Origin: an uncultured Clostridia bacterium
GTDB taxonomy: Bacteria > Bacillota > Clostridia > TANB77 > CAG-508
Direction: 5' to 3'
Assembly: GCA_944393755.1 (NCBI GenBank)
Contig: CALYBF010000045.1
Location: 1 to 10,396, forward strand
Length of the DNA stretch: 10,396 nucleotides
The notes beneath the pieces were generated by a model. That model was not told the origin of the DNA. It saw only the letters and a list, made by a program, of their open reading frames with translations, and ran no database searches. Below, one piece after another: positions 1 to 8,300 of the stretch. The position numbers and the translations under genes were made by a program. Numbering within the stretch: position 1 is the stretch's first letter; each line of letters starts with the position of its first letter.

Positions 1-25
1 TTTTTATCTCTCCTTATTATTCTCA
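1..25 (-). promoter_or_regulatory. Ribosome binding site for a gene just beyond the left edge
   Basis: Read on the minus strand, positions 15 to 8 give AAGGAGAG followed by an A-rich stretch to the window edge. This matches the spacing before other start codons here (dnaE, efp). A further minus-strand gene therefore probably starts within a few bases of the left edge. The start codon itself is not in the window. Confidence 0.45.
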
Positions 26-71
26 AGATGTGTCCCGTTTTGGACAAAATGTCCAAAATGAAACGTCCCTA
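26..71 (-). repeat. REP-like palindromic element, copy L
   Basis: In minus orientation the element runs from GGGACGTTTC to GGGACACATCT and encloses a perfect hairpin, TTTTGGACA and TGTCCAAAA around a three-base loop. The same two outer blocks recur in both copies between the amylase gene and dnaE, with a different hairpin stem. Such short imperfect palindromes between co-directional genes resemble REP elements mobilised by REP-associated tyrosine transposases; no transposase is in the window. The first three bases (TAG, 69-71) are the stop codon of trpS. Confidence 0.75.
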
Positions 72-1079
72 TTCAAAATAATTTAATTTCATTGCTTTTT
101 TTACTTTTTTCATAGTTTCTTTTGCTACTTTTTTTGCTTTTAATGTTCCTTCTAATAGTATTTTATCTACTTCTTCTGGATGTAGCTCATAATATGCTCT
201 TTTTTCTCTTATTGGTTTTAATTCTTCTGCTATATTTTTTGCAAGCTGTTTTTTACATTGTACACAACCACGTTTCCCTTCTCTACACTCTTTACATACT
301 TCTTTTACTTCTTCTTTCGTACTAAATAATTTATGATAATATGCTACCATACATATATCAGGGTTTCCTAAGTCATCTTTTTTTATTCTGTTTGGGTCTG
401 TTATTGCACTCATTACTTTTTTTGTTATTTCTTCTTCGCTATCTGCTAAATATATTGCATTTCCTAATGATTTTCCCATTTTATCATTTCCATCTAAACC
501 TTTTATTCTCTTTTCGCTAGACAACACTGCTTTTGGCTCTACTAATGTTTCCCCATATATACTATTAAATTTTCTTACTATTTCCCTACATTGCTCTATT
601 AATGGTAACTGGTCTTCTCCTACTGGTACTAATTCACCTTCAAATGCTGTTATGTCTGCTGCTTGACTTACTGGATATCCTAAAAAACCATATGTTACAC
701 TTTCACCAAACAATTCTCTTTTTTGTGCTATTTCTGTTTTTACAGTTGGATTTCTCTCTAACCTTGCTATTGTTACTAGATTTGAGTAAAATACTGTAAG
801 TTCTGCTGTTTCTGGTATCATTGATTGTATATATATAGTTGTTTTTTCAGGATCTATTCCACAAGATAAATAATCTATTGCAACTTCTCTTACATTTTTT
901 CTTACTTTTTCTGGGTTATTGAAATTATCTGTTAATGCTTGTACGTCTGCAATTAATATATATGGATCATATAGTCCACTTTCTTGTAATTCGACTCTTT
1001 TCTTTATTGACCCAAAATAATGTCCTATATGCAATTTTCCTGTTGGTCTATCCCCTGTTAATATTCTTTTCTTTTCCAT
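69..1079 (-). CDS. trpS: Tryptophanyl-tRNA synthetase, probable iron-sulfur type
   Basis: This cytoplasmic class I synthetase charges tRNA-Trp. The 336-residue protein is a usual length for bacterial TrpRS. The ATP-binding HIGH signature is at residues 17-20 after GDRPTGKL, and the KMSKS loop reads KMGKS near residue 200. Residues about 243-275 hold five cysteines, four of them spaced C-x21-C-x6-C-x2-C. This is close to the pattern that binds a [4Fe-4S] cluster in Thermotoga maritima TrpRS, so a cluster is inferred. A longer reading to 1118 exists, but the start at 1079 has GGGAG seven bases upstream and begins right before the conserved ILTGDRPTG. It has its own promoter and no in-frame CGG. 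The stop TAG lies at the edge of a REP-like element. Confidence 0.96.
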   Translation of the reverse strand: MEKKRILTGDRPTGKLHIGHYFGSIKKRVELQESGLYDPYILIADVQALTDNFNNPEKVRKNVREVAIDYLSCGIDPEKTTIYIQSMIPETAELTVFYSNLVTIARLERNPTVKTEIAQKRELFGESVTYGFLGYPVSQAADITAFEGELVPVGEDQLPLIEQCREIVRKFNSIYGETLVEPKAVLSSEKRIKGLDGNDKMGKSLGNAIYLADSEEEITKKVMSAITDPNRIKKDDLGNPDICMVAYYHKLFSTKEEVKEVCKECREGKRGCVQCKKQLAKNIAEELKPIREKRAYYELHPEEVDKILLEGTLKAKKVAKETMKKVKKAMKLNYFE

Positions 1080-1140
1080 AATAAAAACTCCCTTATTTTT
1101 CATCTTCTTTTTTATCAAAATTTATTCGTTTTCTTTGGGT

Positions 1141-1169
1141 ATTATACTATATTTTCCTAAATTTTACAA
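1141..1169 (-). promoter_or_regulatory. Probable sigma-A promoter of trpS
   Basis: On the minus strand TTGTAA (1169-1164) is followed after exactly 17 bases by a perfect TATAAT (1146-1141). Transcription would start near 1134, leaving a leader of about 55 bases before the trpS start. That is too short for a T-box. Confidence 0.7.
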
Positions 1170-1203
1170 GTAAGTAAAACAAAGAATATTAACTTCACAA
1201 ATA

Positions 1204-1410
1204 TTATTTTTTATTCTTTATATACATATATATTATATTTTCTACATAAGAGAGTGCTTCATAATTTGTTATAAATCTTCCTTTATTTCTATTTTCTAAA
1301 CTTAATCTTATAATTTTTATTCCTTGGTTATATTCTCTTCTGTACATTTTTGCTAAAGTTTCTTTACTTAGTCCTTGTTTCCACTTTTCTATTATTTCTC
1401 CGTTCTCCAA
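1204..1410 (-). CDS. Small putative helix-turn-helix protein, TTG start
   Basis: I do not recognise the family with certainty. The 68-residue product is basic and mostly helical by eye. Residues about 5-34 (IIEKWKQGLSKETLAKMYRR and following) look like a helix-turn-helix of the kind that begins recombinase or transposase DNA-binding domains, and a second aromatic-rich helix fills residues 50-65. No catalytic domain follows. There is no ATG: the start is TTG at 1410, chosen because AAGGTGA sits six bases upstream on the minus strand. The AACGGA near the start contains CGG out of frame and needs no frameshift. It stands between the divergent small plus-strand gene and the trpS promoter. A DNA-binding role is inference only. 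Confidence 0.6.
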   Translation of the reverse strand: MENGEIIEKWKQGLSKETLAKMYRREYNQGIKIIRLSLENRNKGRFITNYEALSYVENIIYMYIKNKK

Positions 1411-1507
1411 AGTAATTCACCTTATAATATTATTTGTTATTTTATTTTAAAATATTTATTCTCACTAATAATTTGTTTTTTAATAATATATTATAGAGGT
1501 GTTTTCT

Positions 1508-1651
1508 ATGGACTATTGTTCTTTTGTTAGTTTTATATCTTTTCTTGCTTGTAATATTTCTAATGATAAATCTTCTGATGAAATTGCTATACTTTCTGTA
1601 TTTTTTACACAACTTGGAGATACTTTAGCAACTATTGCAACATTAAAATAA
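1508..1651 (+). CDS. 47-residue DUF6774-like small protein
   Basis: This is the only plus-strand gene. It has ATG at 1508, AGAGGTG six bases upstream and TAA at 1649-1651. The product begins MDYCSFVSFISFLACNIS, continues with a polar turn (NDKSSDE) and ends FFTQLGDTLATIATLK. The pattern of two cysteines (4 and 15), a hydrophobic helix, an S-x-DE turn and the FTQLGDTLATIA ending matches, as I remember it, the clostridial DUF6774 family of unknown function. Two short amphipathic helices are likely; a membrane role is possible but unproven. It faces the divergent 68-residue gene and converges on the zinc-ribbon gene. The minus-strand terminator for that gene overlaps its last bases. Confidence 0.75.
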   Translation: MDYCSFVSFISFLACNISNDKSSDEIAILSVFFTQLGDTLATIATLK

Positions 1652-1683
1652 CAAAAAATAGAAAGCTTTTATTTAGCTTTCTA
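1651..1683 (-). terminator. Rho-independent terminator of the efp/zinc-ribbon transcript
   Basis: On the minus strand TAGAAAGC (1683-1676) and GCTTTCTA (1666-1659) form an eight-pair stem with a nine-base loop, followed by a TTTTTTGTTA tract. The stem begins with the stop codon of the zinc-ribbon gene. On the plus strand no T tract follows, so it acts for leftward transcription. Confidence 0.75.
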
Positions 1684-2139
1684 CATATCATCATCTTCAT
1701 CGTTGCAACCAGAACATCCTTGGCAATTTCCGTTACAATTATCTTGAGGTTCATCTGTATCACCTGACCAATCTAATTCTATCATATTTCCACACTCAGG
1801 ACATTCTATTTCTGTTTTGTTTTCGTCTACATCTATAAAAAATTCATAATTACAATAAGGACAAATTATTTCAAAATCAAAATCATCATCATAGATGTCT
1901 CTTTCTATATTATCTACTACTTGTTGGATTTTTTTCATATTAGTTTCTAGTTCTTTTTGTGTTTCTTCTAATTTGCTTATTTCATCTTTTTTATAGTCTA
2001 ATATATAGTCTATTTGATCTAACATAACATCTACAAAACTTGCAAATCTCTTTTTTATATATTCTAAATCTTCCTTATCTTTTATATTTTTTTCAATATC
2101 GTCTAAAAAGTTTTTATATTCTGTCTTAATTGTACCCAT
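1681..2139 (-). CDS. Coiled-coil zinc-ribbon protein, CD1247-like
   Basis: The 152-residue protein has a charged helical N-terminal half, with a probable coiled coil around residues 50-82. A zinc ribbon follows with ligands C93-P-Y-C96 and C113-P-E-C116. The acidic tail carries four more cysteines (135, 139, 142, 145) in CNGNCQGCSGC. Proteins of this plan next to efp in Clostridia are called CD1247 N-terminal domain proteins; I place it there on architecture and context, not on an alignment. The function is unknown. The start has AGGAG at a good distance (GAAAGGAGACTAA then ATG). It follows efp by 13 bases and is the last gene before a terminator. The out-of-frame CGG in AAC-GGA (1731-1733) causes no shift. 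Confidence 0.8.
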   Translation of the reverse strand: MGTIKTEYKNFLDDIEKNIKDKEDLEYIKKRFASFVDVMLDQIDYILDYKKDEISKLEETQKELETNMKKIQQVVDNIERDIYDDDFDFEIICPYCNYEFFIDVDENKTEIECPECGNMIELDWSGDTDEPQDNCNGNCQGCSGCNDEDDDM

Positions 2140-2152
2140 TTAGTCTCCTTTC

Positions 2153-2719
2153 TTAAACTCTTTCCATATATTCTCCTGTTCTTGTATCTATTTTAAGAAC
2201 ATCTCCTATATTTACGAATAATGGAACTTGTATTTCTAAACCTGTTTCTAATTTTGCAGGTTTACCTGATGTAGTTGTAGTATTTCCACTAAACCCTGGT
2301 TCTGTATATGTAACTTCTAATTCTACAAATGTTGGTGGTTCTACTGCAAATACATTTCCTTTATATGAAAGCATTGTTACTTCCATGTTTTCTTTTAAAT
2401 ATTTTAAACAATCACCTAATTGATCTTCATTTAATGGTATTTGATCATATGTTGTATTATCCATAAAATAATACAAACCACCATCATTATATAAATATTG
2501 CATTGCTTTTTTCTCAATTTCTGCTGCTGGGAATTTATCTGAAGGGTTAAAAGTTTTTTCTAATGTTGCTCCTGTTATTACATTTTTTATTTTTGTTCTA
2601 ACAAAAGCTGACCCCTTTCCTGGTTTTACGTGTTGGAATTCTACAACTCTATATACATTTCCTTCCATTTCAAATGTAGTTCCATTTCTAAAATCTCCTG
2701 CTGAATATACTGCTGCCAT
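2153..2719 (-). CDS. efp: Elongation factor P
   Basis: EF-P binds ribosomes stalled at polyproline between the P and E sites and promotes peptide bond formation. The 188-residue protein has the three expected beta-barrel domains. The N-terminal KOW-like domain carries the loop FQHVKPGKGSAF, with Lys35 matching the modified Lys32 of Bacillus subtilis EF-P. The signature FSGNTTTTSGKPAKLETG lies in the last domain. The start at 2719 was chosen over an upstream ATG at 2743 because AAAGGAG lies eight bases before it and MAAVYSAGDFRNG is the usual beginning. A possible promoter lies in the 90-base gap upstream. It is followed closely by the zinc-ribbon gene and sits next to aminopeptidase P, as in many Bacillota. 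No in-frame CGG occurs. Confidence 0.97.
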   Translation of the reverse strand: MAAVYSAGDFRNGTTFEMEGNVYRVVEFQHVKPGKGSAFVRTKIKNVITGATLEKTFNPSDKFPAAEIEKKAMQYLYNDGGLYYFMDNTTYDQIPLNEDQLGDCLKYLKENMEVTMLSYKGNVFAVEPPTFVELEVTYTEPGFSGNTTTTSGKPAKLETGLEIQVPLFVNIGDVLKIDTRTGEYMERV

Positions 2720-2768
2720 AATTATTTCTCCTTTCAATTTCAAAATTTACTCTTTTTTTACTTTACAT

Positions 2769-2797
2769 ATTTTACTACAATTTCTAATAAAAATCAA
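2769..2797 (-). promoter_or_regulatory. Possible sigma-A promoter of efp
   Basis: In the 90-base gap between the M24 peptidase gene and efp, the minus strand has TTGATT (2797-2792), a 17-base spacer and TAAAAT (2774-2769). The fit is good, but the background is AT-rich, so this is moderate evidence that efp can be transcribed apart from the upstream cluster. Confidence 0.5.
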
Positions 2798-2809
2798 TAC
2801 CAACATTTT

Positions 2810-3869
2810 TTATATTATAATATAATTTTTCTCAGATTTTGTTAAACTTATGCAACCAAATTTTGTTATTTGAACTGTATCTTCAATTCTTACTCCAAAT
2901 TTTCCTGCTATATATATTCCTGGTTCATTACTTACTACCATATTTTCTTTCAATTGTGTATCTGTTTTATAATTAATATATGGTGCTTCGTGTATTTCCA
3001 TACCTACTCCGTGTCCTAATGCGTGTATTAAATCATATCCATTTAATTTAAAATCATTTTCTACCATTTTTGTAAGTAATCTTGTACTTTCTCCATCCTT
3101 CATTTCTTCTAATGTTTGTTTCTGATTTTTTAATACTAAATCATATACTGGTTTTACATAGTCTGGCACACTTCCTACAAAAAATGTTCTTGTCATATCT
3201 GAACAATATCCGATTTACTTTACATCCCATATCTATTGTTATTATATCTTGTTCTTGTATTTTTCTATTTGTTGGAACTGCATGTGGCATTGATGTATTT
3301 TCTCCAGATGCAACTATTGTTTCAAAAGCTAAACCATCTGTTCTTTCTTTAAAATATTCCTCTATTTCTTCTGCTATTTGTTTTTCTGTCATACCTGGTT
3401 TTATATATGTTAGTAAATAACTAAAACAATTATCTGTTATTTCACACGCTTTTTCTATATTTGATATTTCTTCTTTATCTTTTATCATTCTTTGTCTTTC
3501 TATTATATGCTCAGTTTCTACTAAATTATTAATTTTGTATTTTCTGATTAATTCTTTATATTCTGCATATGATACAAAATATTCTTCAAAACCTACATTT
3601 TCACAAAACATAAAAAAGTTTTCGTAGTCATCACTTGATACATCATGTATATTATATACTATTATTTCATCATATAGTGTTAATATACTATGTACGTGTT
3701 CTATATATCTTCCATCTGTTATAAATATATTATCTTTTCTTGTTAAAAGCAAAGTTCCTTCTGCATCTATTCCTGTTAAGTATCTAATATTTACTGGGTT
3801 TGATATTATTAGCCCTTGCATATCTAAACTTTGCATTGTATTTCTTAGCCATTGTAATTTAGAGTTCAT
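2810..3869 (-). CDS. M24 aminopeptidase P (Xaa-Pro), needs one +1 shift
   Basis: This enzyme removes an N-terminal residue preceding proline and uses two metal ions. Joined across one +1 shift, the product is 352 residues, normal for the short YqhT-type family. Residues 1-125 are the creatinase-like N-terminal domain; the pita-bread domain follows. Metal ligands are visible: D213 in ITIDMG, D224 in GYCSDMTRT, His in HGVGMEIHEAP, and Glu in NEPGIY and RIEDTV. The frame breaks at the in-frame CGG at 3212-3210. Dropping one C gives KVN-G-YCSDMTRT, the family motif, exactly between the first two metal ligands. Without the shift, four of five ligands are lost. The start at 3869 has AGGAG nine bases upstream; the ATG at 3878 is too close to it. 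It lies between the prepilin peptidase gene and efp. Confidence 0.88.
3210..3212 (-). other. In-frame CGG, +1 shift site in M24 peptidase
   Basis: The incoming frame reads GTA AAT CGG ATA and runs into unrelated sequence. Skipping the C at 3212 gives AAT GGA TAT TGT TCA GAT, that is N-G-Y-C-S-D, the conserved M24 motif. The observation is direct; whether the ribosome does this is inference. Confidence 0.85.
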
Positions 3870-3907
3870 AAAAATCATCTCCTAAATTTTCTATATTTTA
3901 ACGTCCA

Positions 3908-4661
3908 TTATTTGTTAAACATACCTAGTGTAAATATTTGTAATAATACATTTTTTATCTGTTCAAATGGAATATATATACTGATAAATGTTCCTATTAC
4001 TATAAAAGGTCCAAATGGTATATATTCGTTTGATTTTTTTATTTTTGTTAGTAATAATATTATACTTAAAATTGCTCCTATTAGGAAAGATAATAATGTA
4101 ATAGCAATTATATTTGATAGTCCAAAATATAGTCCGAAGTGCCCCCATTAATTTTACATCTCCAAACCCCATTGCTTCTTTTCCATAAAATATTCCTCCA
4201 ACTAGGGTTATTAGTAAGAAGATACCGCCTCCTGCAAGCATTCCAAGTAACATATTTATTGTTATTGCTACGTCTGACAAGCCATAAAGGAAAGCAAATA
4301 TAATTCCTATTTCAAATAAGCTTAAGTTTAGCCTATTTGGTATTATTTGTAATTTATAATCTATTACAAATACTGATAATAACATTGGTGCTAATATCAT
4401 ATATTTTATTAAATCTAAATTAGCAATTATGGTTTCTTTTATTCCAAATACATATATTAGTGTTACATATATAATCGCTGTTAATATCATTAATATATAA
4501 TTTGGTTTAAATTCAAATCTTTTTTCTATAAAAAAATCTTTTGAAAATACTTTTTTATATTCTGGAAGTCTTTTATTTGCCCAATTGACTAATTCCCCAA
4601 CAAATAGTCCAAATATTGCTGCTACTATATAATAAGCAATATGTACATCATTTATATACAT
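3908..4661 (-). CDS. Type IV prepilin peptidase (A24), needs one +1 shift
   Basis: This membrane aspartyl protease cleaves leader peptides of type IV pilin-like proteins. Joined across one shift it is 250 residues with about seven or eight hydrophobic segments. The two catalytic aspartates are D101 in VIDYKLQIIPNRLN and D168 in MGFGDVKLMGAL. The N-terminal cytoplasmic stretch (residues about 28-55) lacks the paired cysteines of bifunctional PilD enzymes, so the N-methylation step is doubtful. The frame breaks at CGG (4136-4134) just after GDVKLMGAL; skipping one C continues G-LYFGLSNIIAI and restores the last membrane helices and IPFGPF. The gene starts one base after the HAD gene stop, with AAGGA inside the end of that gene, so the two are coupled. 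No pilin gene is in view. Confidence 0.87.
4134..4136 (-). other. In-frame CGG, +1 shift site in prepilin peptidase
   Basis: The incoming frame reads GCA CTT CGG ACT. Skipping the C at 4136 gives CTT GGA CTA TAT TTT GGA, that is L-G-L-Y-F-G, the usual continuation after GDVKLMGA in A24 peptidases. Confidence 0.83.
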
Positions 4662-4662
4662 C

Positions 4663-5169
4663 TTATTTTCCTTCTCCTTTGTTTTTACTTTTAATTTTTT
4701 CTTTTATTTTTCTTTCTATTGGTCTTTTCCAAGCTGTATACCAAAAGTCTTTTTCTTCTATTTCATCTACTAGTATTGTATACATTTTACATCTGTTTCC
4801 ACCAATTACATCTGTAAATATTTGGTCTCCTACAACTGCTATGTTTTCTGCATTTTCATTTAATATTTTTTTTGCTTTCATTAGTCCACTTTTTAGTGGT
4901 TTTTTAGCAAATATAATGTATTTTATTCCTAAAACTTTGGATATTTTTTCTAATTTCTCTTTTCTATTACTATTAGATACTATTATTAATTTTACTCCTT
5001 GCCCAAGTAATTCTTTTGCCCACATTTCTATTCTTTTTGGCATTTCTTTTTTATAGTTTATTAATGTATTATCCATATCTAATATTAATGCTTTTATTTT
5101 GTGTTTTTGTAAATATTCTATTGTTATTTCTTCTATTTTATTAAAATATTCCTTTGGATATATTAACAT
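4663..5169 (-). CDS. YqeG-family HAD-IIIA phosphatase
   Basis: This 168-residue cytoplasmic protein has all HAD motifs: the nucleophile D31-M-D33-N-T35, Ser65 in IIVSNSN, Lys90 in AKKPLKSG, and the metal-binding G114-D-Q-x-x-T-D120. The order and the KP-x-x-x-G pattern match the YqeG family of HAD subclass IIIA phosphatases, whose substrate is not firmly known. The tail is lysine-rich. The start at 5169 is preceded by GGGAGG, and a promoter-like sequence lies just upstream, so this is probably the first gene of the cluster running leftwards through the prepilin peptidase gene to efp. It contains no CGG and reads intact. Confidence 0.9.
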   Translation of the reverse strand: MLIYPKEYFNKIEEITIEYLQKHKIKALILDMDNTLINYKKEMPKRIEMWAKELLGQGVKLIIVSNSNRKEKLEKISKVLGIKYIIFAKKPLKSGLMKAKKILNENAENIAVVGDQIFTDVIGGNRCKMYTILVDEIEEKDFWYTAWKRPIERKIKEKIKSKNKGEGK

Positions 5170-5189
5170 TTTTTCCTCCCAATTTAATA

Positions 5190-5223
5190 ATTATATATTA
5201 TCAATAGCTATAGAAAATGTCAA
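5190..5223 (-). promoter_or_regulatory. Probable promoter of the HAD-prepilin peptidase-M24 cluster
   Basis: The minus strand carries a perfect -35 TTGACA at 5223-5218. Candidate -10 boxes are GATAAT at 5202-5197 (15-base spacer) and TATAAT at 5195-5190 (22-base spacer), so the exact -10 is uncertain. It lies between the dnaE terminator and the HAD gene, where a new transcript should start. Confidence 0.55.
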
Positions 5224-5233
5224 GAAAAATACT

Positions 5234-5261
5234 AAAAGACCTAAAAAATTAGGTCCTTTTT
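5234..5261. terminator. Bidirectional Rho-independent terminator after dnaE
   Basis: GACCTAA (5238-5244) and TTAGGTC (5249-5255) form a seven-pair stem with an AAAA loop. T-rich tracts follow on both strands: CTTTTT on the plus strand and TTTTAGTATTTTT on the minus strand. It lies about 85 bases beyond the restored dnaE stop. Confidence 0.8.
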
Positions 5262-5306
5262 GCCAATATACATTTTTTAATGATTTTAATATACACTTTT
5301 TAAGCA

Positions 5307-5347
5307 TTTTATTGTGCAATTTTTAGTAGTTTTGTTGTGCAACTTTT
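5307..5347. repeat. Two tandem 10-bp dyads, 23-bp period, after dnaE
   Basis: Two copies of TTTT-R-TTGTGCAA-Y-TTTTA follow each other with a 23-base period. Each centres on a dyad, ATTGTGCAAT (5311-5320) and GTTGTGCAAC (5334-5343). The outer base pair differs in both arms together, which keeps each dyad intact. The repeats start at the dnaE stop codon and end before the terminator. They could be operator sites or RNA hairpins; no role can be assigned. Confidence 0.45.
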
Positions 5348-8300
5348 AAACTTTAACATTTTCTTCTCCTATTAAATTTTTAAAGAAATTTAATATATCT
5401 TCAGTTAAATACATCTGTCCACAAGGCTTAAATTCTTCTCCTACTTTTACCTGAACATTTATATTGTTTTTATCACCATTAAAATAACATATAGCTCCAC
5501 GTAATTTTTCTTTATGTGCTTCGTCTAAATTAGTTATATCTAATGTTAATATTCTTTGTTTTTGTTCTCCAAAATCTTTGATTTCATTTGCAATAATAGT
5601 TGTAGTATCATCTTCTCTAATACTTAATCTACCGGTCTACTAAAACAATATTTTCTTCTACTAAACTTTTTCCTGCTTTTAAATATGCATTTTCAAACAC
5701 AATTACTTCTGCTGTGCCATATAAATCTTCTATTGTTACAAATGCCATTATTTTATTATTTTTAGTGTATTTCTTCTTTATAGAAGTAATTATACCAGCA
5801 TATTTTACATTTTGACCATCTTGGAATTTTGGTTTTGTATTTTGTTTTATTAATTCTAAAGCTTCATCATCACCATTTGTTTTCATTTGTTCATCTAGCT
5901 CTTTTAAATCAATAGTATTTATATTTGTTTGTTTTTCTATTTGTTCTCTTAATTTTTCTAACGGATGTCCTGATATATAAATTCCAAGCATTTCTTTTTC
6001 TAATGATAATAGTTCTTTTTCTGGAAGCTCATTATGTTCTTCAAAAGTATATTTTTTCTCGTTTAGCTCTTCTTTTTCTTCTTCTGTTCCTAAATCAAAC
6101 ATACTAACTTGACCTGATAGTCCTTTTTTCTTCTCACTTTGTATTATATCTATTATTCCTTCAAAAGATGCTAAAAGTGTACTTCTTGTTTGTTTAAATT
6201 CATCAAATGCTCCTGCTTTTATTAAACTTTCTATACATTTTTTATTTACATCTTTTTCAGAGATTCTTTCACAAAAATCTGTAAAATTTTTAAATTCTCC
6301 ATTTTCTTTTCTTTCTTCTACAATATTTCCTACTGGTTTTTCTCCAACATTTTTAATACTTCCAAGTCCAAAACGTATTTTGCCATCTTCAACTGTAAAC
6401 TTTTCAAAACTTCTATTAATTTCAGGTTTTAAAATTTCAATTCCAAGATCTTTACACTCATCTATATATTGTGGTATTTTATCTAAATTCCCTAAATAAC
6501 TATTTAATGTAGCTGCCATAAATTCTGCTGGGTAATATGCTTTTAAATAAGCTGTTCTATAAGCTACTACTGCATAACAAGCAGCATGGCTTTTATTAAA
6601 TGCATATTTTGCAAACTCAGCCATTTCATCAAATATTTTATTTGCTGAAACTTCATCTATTCCATTTCTTACACAACCTGGTACCACTACATTTCCATTT
6701 TCATCTACTTGTCCATTAATAAAAATTTCTCTTTCTTTTGCCATAACATCAAGTTTTTTCTTACCCATAGCACGTCTTACTAAATCAGCTCTTCCCAAAG
6801 AATATCCTGCTAAATCTCTTACTATTTGCATAACTTGTTCTTGATATACCATACAACCATATGTAACATTTAAAATTGGCTCTAAACTTGGATGTGTATA
6901 CTCGTTATGTCCTGGATGTTTTTTACCTTTTATATATCTTGGAATCTGATCCATAGGTCCTGGTCTATATAAAGAAACACCTGCTATTAAATCTTCTAGA
7001 CAGTCTGGTTTTAATTCTTTCATAAAGTTTGTCATACCTTGTGATTCGAATTGGAATATTCCACAAGTTTTCCCCTCTTGCCATAATTTATATACTTTCG
7101 GGTCTGACATTTCTTTGTCAAATTCTACATCTATTCCTCTATCTTTTTTTACCATTTCCATTGTGTCTTGTATAACAGTTAAAGTTCTTAAACCTAAGAA
7201 TTCCATTTTCAAAAGTCCTAATTCTTCTAATGTTGTCATTATATATTGTGTAGAAATTTGCCCATCACGAACATAAAGTGGAACATAAGTGTCTACTGGG
7301 TCTTTTGTAATAACAACTCCGGCATGCATGAGTAGATGCCTGCCTTGGCATACCCTCAAGTCCCATTGCAACATCTAATACTTTTTTTACTGTTTCATCT
7401 GATTCATATCTATCACGTAACTCTTTATTTTGTTCTAATGCTTTTTTAATTGTAATATGTAATTCATTAGGTATCATTTTAGCTAAAGTATCAGCTTCTG
7501 AATATGGTACATCTAAAACTCTTGCAACATCTCTAATAACCATTTTAGCCGCCATAGTTCCAAAAGTAATTATTTGTGATACATGGTCGTGTCCATATTT
7601 TTCTGATACATAATCAATTACTTCTTGTCTATGTGTATCACTAAAATCTACGTCAAAATCAGGCATACTAATTCTTTCTGGGTTTAAAAATCTTTCAAAA
7701 AGCAAATCATATTTCATAGGGTCAATATCTGTAATTTCAATTGCATATGCAATAATAGAACCAGCACCAGAACCACGACCTGGGCCTACTGATATTCCGT
7801 GTGTCTTTGCAAAATGGATAAAGTCCCACACAATTAAGAAATAATCTACATATCCCATTTTCTTAATTACACTAATTTCATATTCTGCTCTATCTAATAT
7901 TTCTTTGCTTGGGTTTTCACCATATCTTTTCTTAATTCCATCATCACATAATTTTTTAAAGAAATCAAAATGAGTTTCAAATTCAGGTGGTACATCATAG
8001 TTGGGTAATATTGTATGTCCAAATTCAAACTCAACATTGCATTTATCAGCAATTTTAACAGTATTTTCTATTGCATCTGGAAATGCCTTAAAGTATTCTA
8101 TCATTTCCTCTGGAGATTTTACATATAACTCATCTGTATCAAATCTCATTCTGTCAACATCACTCATTCTTTTACCTGTCTGTATACAAAGTAAAACTTC
8201 GTGATTATATGCATCTTCTTTTTTTAGATAGTGAGCATCATTTGTTGCAACAAGTGGTATATCTAATTTTCTCGCAAGTGCAACTAATTTTTGATTTGCT

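Noticed and set aside
122..325. Leucine-rich plus-strand open frames opposite trpS, efp, dnaE and the amylase gene
   Set aside because: They are antisense shadows of AT-rich genes, without ribosome binding sites or recognisable domains.
1080..1203. T-box riboswitch upstream of trpS
   Set aside because: The predicted leader is about 55 bases and contains no T-box sequence or specifier hairpin.
1411..1507. Divergent promoters between the 68-residue gene and the plus-strand gene
   Set aside because: Many TATAAT-like strings occur in this AT-rich stretch, but none pairs with a convincing -35 at proper spacing, so no promoter is called.
2810..3196. Downstream halves of the M24 peptidase, dnaE and amylase genes as independent genes
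   Set aside because: Their apparent starts have no ribosome binding site, overlap the upstream halves, and begin in the middle of conserved domains. The halves join perfectly at the CGG sites.
5629..5640. Stop-codon reassignment (for example TGA or TAG read as an amino acid) to explain the breaks
   Set aside because: The restored sequence lies in another frame, so no reassignment of a stop codon repairs it. The TAG after the second dnaE CGG is only met if no shift occurs.
7300..7340. Intein or intron at the dnaE junctions
   Set aside because: Only one base separates the conserved flanks, so nothing could be spliced out.
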